Source: Promerops cafer (Eukaryota > Chordata > Aves > Passeriformes > Nectariniidae). Taken from it: 64,000 nt of DNA. Shown here one piece after another: positions 59,690 through 64,000 of this stretch. Location: assembly GCA_013398275.1 (NCBI GenBank), contig VZSE01002186.1, positions 1,330,428 through 1,394,427 of the forward strand, read 5' to 3'. Made by a program: the position numbers and the translations under genes. How positions within the stretch are numbered: position 1 is the first letter of the stretch; each line of letters opens with the position of its first letter. The notes beneath the pieces were generated by a model. That model was not told the origin of the DNA. It searched no databases and saw only the letters and a list, made by a program, of their open reading frames with translations.

Positions 59690-61470
59690 CAAAGGAGTGA
59701 TGTCTCCAAGGGCGTACTTACTTACATTTCCATGTTCAGTGGAGGGAGTGAGACTTACCATCATTTTAATTTCAGAGTCCTCCAGTCTATCTGAATATTT
59801 CTCCTGCAATTCCTTTAGCAACAGTTTTTCTGTGTGCTTCGCTGCCGCAAGCAGAGCCCAAAGGTGGTCAGCCTTGGTCCTAAGATGATAATTTTCAATC
59901 CTAACTATATCAGCTTCTATTCTCAGGTTTTCTCCTTGCCTTTTGTTGGTGAGTTGCCTAATCCAGCCTCATCCCCCACTCTCATCTATGTGGGAGGAGG
60001 CTTCTAGTTTCCGTGTTTGGCATTCTCCAGTGCATTCTTGTCTTTATCTAGGTCTGTGAAGGGGGGGTGGTGCACTCAGGCTTATGTCACATTTCTCTGC
60101 AGTCGTTTTTTTGGGCATCTTATTTGACCATTCCAGCACTTATTTTGCTAGCCTATGTGTGTAGGGACACCATCCATTAGCCTTTTTGGGATTTCCTTCT
60201 GCTGACCTCGTAGCACCTATCTTGTGAAGGGGCGGTCCTGTCATCCCTGGTTTGAATGGGGGGGAATCCTAGGTGACAGTCTAGGGCTAATTTGGGTGTG
60301 TGTCACCCCACGAGTCTTGGGCTTGCTGGCTAGCAACTTAACTGGCTCTGTACTATTGCTCAAAGTTTTGGGCAGGGGTATCCCCTGCAGAGGAAGTGGG
60401 TAGGTTAATTTAAAGCAGCAGTGACTCTCTTCAGGGGAACTAAACCCTGGATTTTCCCCTGTAATTGAATGCCAGTTGGTTTCAGGGAGTTGGGGTGCCC
60501 ACAAATCAATGGGGTCATCCTTTCAGCGTCCACCAGCACTATCATGGGGTCTGAAAGATGCCCTGAAAGGGCACCAGTTTGCAGTCATGCATCATTTGTA
60601 TGCATGCCTCTTTTTGGTTGCTTTCTACCAGGTGGTCAGTAGTTCCCTCTATAGTAAGTGGGTTGCCACTTTCTAGGGGATTTAACCCTCTCGCCTAATA
60701 AGCCTCCCTCTGGGTTAGTGACCAGAGGGCTTGGGAGTCCCTAGTCATGAGGAACATACCAGGACCCCAGTATCTGTTGGCTTCCTTCTTGCTTGAAAGG
60801 AACTGGTTCCCCCCTTCCCCCCCCGCCACCCCCAAGAGATACTCGCCACACTTACTCTGTCTCAGATTCCCTGAGGTAGTGATGGAAATCTTTTTTAACT
60901 TTGCCAGTTCAGTGGCCATAGATGGTACTTCCTTAAAGTAACATTAGAGACTTGACCCTGGTCATTTGCATACAGGTTTTTAGTGGTTTTAGTACAGGGT
61001 GCACACAGAGCACAGTGTCCACCTGAAGCTGTGCCTTTGCTAACTCTTTCAGTGGATAAATGGCAGTGACCAATTGACCAATTTGGTTCCTGCATCTTCC
61101 AAGCACGCTTCGGCATCCACTGGTGTGTTGGATCTCCTCACTAATTCCTCTTGTAAAACTTGTACTAAGTTACTATTCCGTGCCTTTTCTTTCTCTAGCC
61201 TCCCTTCCAAGCCTGCAACTCAAATCTGTAGGAATTGCACCAGTGCCTGCAGGGACTCGAATAACATCATCTCTCAGCTGCCGTGTTCCACCTGTTCTTC
61301 CACAGCAGCAGCCAATGCAGCCCTTAGAACAGCAGAGATGGCTGCTTTGCCCCTTCCTGGTTTAGATTTTGCTTTAAGTTGCAACACAGCGATGCAGTCC
61401 AGCACTCTCTGCCAGTTCTCTCTGGCCCCCACACTAAGTGGTTCAAAACAGATATATTTCACCAGAGGAT
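59690..61470 (-). pseudogene. Second retroviral gag-like remnant, minus strand
   Basis: Minus-strand open pieces at 61462-61274, 61116-60895, 60919-60695, 60504-60241 and 59950-59760 line up in one direction. They include an alanine-rich helical segment (AAISAVLRAALAAAVEEQ), a block with RYWGPGMFLMTRDSQALWSL and a charged, coiled-coil-like stretch (LLKELQEKYSDRLEDSEIKM). The charged stretch ends at a consensus donor ATG|GTAAGT at about 59,761. Breaks between the pieces show decay. Similar helical gag proteins occur in avian endogenous retroviruses. The class is not certain. Confidence 0.5.
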
Positions 61471-62169
61471 CCCATTTCTAACACCATTAAATTTCCACCA
61501 TGGGGAAATGTAAAGGATTCTTTTGAACCAATGCCTAGGGTGACATTACATGCAAACAAGTTCAATACTATATCTGTGAACCATTTAATAATGAGAGAGA
61601 GTAAGTGGCTGTTAGAGAAGAGGATAGAGAGGGCAGAAGCAAAGGAAGGAAAAAGAGGAGAGGCAGAGAAAGAGAGAGAAACAGGGTGTTTACCAGCAAG
61701 ACTTTGCAATGTATCATCAATGTCTGCTGTGAGTCAGGGAAGTCTGCTCAGCTCTCAGGAGGAGAGGTGCAACTTCCATGGTCTGCAGGCAGCATGTCTC
61801 CCGTGTTGGTGAGCGGTGGGATGCTCAGTGAGTTGGCACTCAGGCAGGAGAAGGCGGTGGACCAGCGGGTAGGATCATGGTAGGATTGCGTCAGGCTGCA
61901 GCAGGATTGTGGGCAGACAGCTGTGGGAATAGCTGGATGGGAGAGCAGGCCTGTGGACAGGTGCAGCAGGAACAAAGGCCGGGTGAGAAGGGTCAGCAAA
62001 GAGTGGGCGAGAGGGCGAGGGCTAGGGCCAAGAGCAAGGCTAGGCATAGGGCTCAAAGGCAGTCAGTTGGGCCATTAGTAGGTGGCAGGGCTCAGCTAGC
62101 CTCGAGCAAGCAGGGATTAAGCAGGCTCTGGCAGGCTCGTGTGACACACTCCATAATTGTTTATATACC
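61471..62169 (-). other. Likely retroviral leader between LTR and gag remnant
   Basis: It is bounded by the LTR end at 62170 and the first gag-like frame at 61462 on the same strand. It is GC-rich on the right half and purine-rich (plus strand) near 61,590-61,690. No primer site could be matched next to the LTR end. Confidence 0.3.
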
Positions 62170-63600
62170 TGTCATGGTTTGATGCTGGCCCAATGCCAGT
62201 GCCCCCATGAAAATATATTTTCTTCAACTAACTGCTGTGAGATGTGACCAGGAACAGAGCAGAGTAGGCTCAAGTTTAGAAAGAGAGGGGAAAAAACTTT
62301 ATTAACCTTCACAAAAATAACAGAAGCACACAGGAAACAGAATGAAAACCTTCCAAACATTCTTCTTCCTCCCACCCAATTTACAGCAAAACCACAGTGA
62401 GACAAAAACTTTGGAAGCCTGATTAAGTTACCCCCACTCAGATAATCAATTCTTAGTCTATCAGGGGAGAGAGGAGTCTTTCTCGTACCATAGTCTTGCC
62501 CCCCGAAACACAGTTGAAACCTCCCATGTTTCCATGTACAGTGTTCTCACCACTGTCTATGGACCAAAACTGCTCATAGAGTTCTTCAAGGATGCTTTGC
62601 CAAGTGCCAAAAACCAACAGCCAACCATGTCTCATTTTTGGGACAACAGTCCCCCCCCATTTTCTCATCCCCTGGGGCCGAGGGTCTTCTCATTTTTGGG
62701 ACAACAGTCCCCCCCATTTTCTCATCCCCTGGGGCCGAGGGTCTTGAGAACAGAGCTCTTCTTCTGCCTGAAGACAGAGGGCACCACCACACCCTCTTCA
62801 TCTTCCTCTGTTCACTCCTTTATATGGTGTCATTACTGCAGGTCACTCTTGGCTCAAGCCATCACATCCACCTAAATGCAGTTTCATGTATTACAGGCTA
62901 CTTGGTTCAGTCTATGGCTATGCAAGAAAAGTTTTGCCAAAAGCCACTCCATCATCTCCTCCCACTTTGGCTTCTCCCCATCTTCCTCTTAACACCTCAG
63001 GTCCCAGACTGTTTCTCTTCTCTCTCAAACCACCAGCCAGGAGGATTAATGTTGCATAAAGTTTCCTTCACTCAGGAAAGGGTTAAAAGTCCAAGCTCCG
63101 CTGCCCTCAGGGCACTGAAATCTCACGGTGGCACTCCCACATGCTGGGCATCACCCTCGCCCCCGCCGCCTCCTCTGCCGGCACAGGCTCGCTCTCTCTT
63201 TTCTTCTGGGGTGGGGGGAAACAAAAGATACCTCAGTGTCTCTCCACCCCTCCATCCTGCAGGGGCTGGCCCGGTTCCATTCCCTTCCACCCTCTCTCTC
63301 TCTTCGGGGCTCTGGCCTACCTCAACCTGGGCCTCCATGGCTTCCCCTCTCCCACACAGCCTGTGGCTGGGCAGAGGGAAGGTGTGCACTCTCCCTTGGC
63401 TGGAACAAAAGAGAATGAACTCTAGGAATGCTTTGGTTTTTAAACCTCGTGTGTCCTCAGGGGCGATCCATGTCTTCAGCGGTCACACCAGGTGTCAGTA
63501 TTCAAATCTGACCACTGATTGGTTTGACTATAACTTCCCAAAAAACTCACTTCCTCTCAAACCAAGACAATACCTCATAGCTCCTCTCATCGTCTGATCA
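62170..63600 (-). mobile_element. Probable minus-strand retroviral LTR
   Basis: Read on the minus strand it starts TGATCAGACG and ends CAAACCATGACA, giving TG...CA ends. It includes a minus-strand AATAAA (ggttaataaagt) near 62,300. It lies upstream of the gag-like remnant on the same strand, so it may be its 5' LTR. At ~1.4 kb it is long, so it may be composite. The right edge is tentative. Confidence 0.5.
62631..62745. repeat. 58-bp direct tandem repeat, two copies
   Basis: ctcatttttgggacaacagt...gagggtctt occurs at 62631 and again at 62689 with one C of difference. It lies inside the minus-strand LTR. Confidence 0.9.
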
Positions 63601-64000
63601 CCCGAAAAAGCTTACTGGATGGTCTGGAGAGTCTTCACCCAGGAGCAAGGGCTGCCCCTCCATAGGGGGAGTAGTTTAGAATCTGGTAGTGGAGGCTTTC
63701 TTCCCTGATAGGCTGCTGGAATGTTGCATCCCACAATGTGGAAGAGGATGCTGAGATAGAGATGCCCCGGGAAAAAACTGTCCTCTAACTTAGAGTGACT
63801 TAAGAAGACGCTCTCCCACAGTTCCTTGCACCTTTATATTAATAACGCAAGTTATATCATCCCTCTTTCCCCACCCCAGTTCTGGAAGATTGCCTGTTCC
63901 CAGTTACATCATCCCCTTGTCTCCTCCCCAGTTCCAGAATGTTCCCCACTTCTAGTTTCCCTATTGGTTCCCCATCCCTGCAGCTCCTCCCCTAAATCCA
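63601..64000 (-). mobile_element. LTR-like promoter segment cut by the window edge
   Basis: On the minus strand it has an aaccaataggg CCAAT box (~63,965), two 52-bp tandem repeats (63850-63953) and a TATA-like aatataaagg at ~63,835, in promoter order. This looks like the U3 region of another retroviral LTR. The outer end is outside the window. Confidence 0.42.
63850..63953 (-). repeat. 52-bp tandem repeat, enhancer-like
   Basis: agttatatcatccctctttc at 63850 and agttacatcatccccttgtc at 63902 begin two diverged copies. Direct repeats upstream of a TATA box are common in retroviral U3 enhancers. Confidence 0.65.

Noticed and set aside
61074..61481. Plus-strand frame of 135 codons
   Set aside because: Antisense of the minus-strand gag-like segment; its Ala/Thr/Ser composition reflects the reverse complement.
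62638..63597. Longest open frame of the window (319 codons, plus strand)
   Set aside because: It is antisense to a minus-strand LTR, begins within the 58-bp tandem repeat, is Pro/Ser-rich and has no domain. Three other long frames overlap it.

Overview
The window looks like a bird genome, most likely a songbird. It carries several 3'-anchored CR1 LINE copies, with oriented 3' tails of the 'gattctatgat' / 'atcacagaat..ggttggaaaagacc' type. It also holds LTRs of types I associate with passerine endogenous retroviruses, an AT-rich intergenic background, short microsatellites and a CpG island. There is no bacterial organisation: almost all the ORFs longer than 60 codons are chance or repeat-derived.

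Layout. Positions 1-30,000 are intergenic. I find CR1 copies, an ancient CR1/L3-like LINE, two or three LTR fragments, microsatellites and one assembly gap inside a (CTTC)n tract, but no convincing exon. Positions 30,074-46,114 (minus strand) hold a well-supported multi-exon gene for a protein with two BEN domains, best matched to BEND2. I could chain 12 coding exons whose splice sites and reading phases all agree, from an acidic N-terminal exon through a coiled-coil exon and a long Ser/Pro-rich exon to two BEN domains and a basic C-terminus. The ATG is not resolved. A CpG island at about 50,600-51,500, interrupted by a 175-base gap, is the likely promoter.

Positions 53,350-55,537 (minus) hold the broken remains of an intron-containing TDRD12-like gene (helicase C-terminal part, Tudor region, C-terminal linker). 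Stops, frameshifts and a 41-bp tandem duplication disrupt it. From 56,091 to 59,177 there is a plus-strand gammaretrovirus-like provirus reduced to gag between two diverged LTRs. Its nucleocapsid zinc knuckle is split by a 465-bp TG...CA solo LTR with a perfect 6-bp target duplication. From about 59,690 to the right edge lie a second, minus-strand retroviral gag remnant, an LTR with an internal 58-bp tandem repeat, and a promoter-like LTR piece with 52-bp tandem repeats.

How it fits together: the only gene that looks functional is the BEN-domain gene, probably a nuclear DNA-binding chromatin factor. Its two BEN domains come from a visible exon-module duplication. Its upstream flank is a graveyard of a piRNA-pathway gene and nested retroviral insertions. 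Family assignments for BEND2 and TDRD12 rest on motif recognition, not on a database search.
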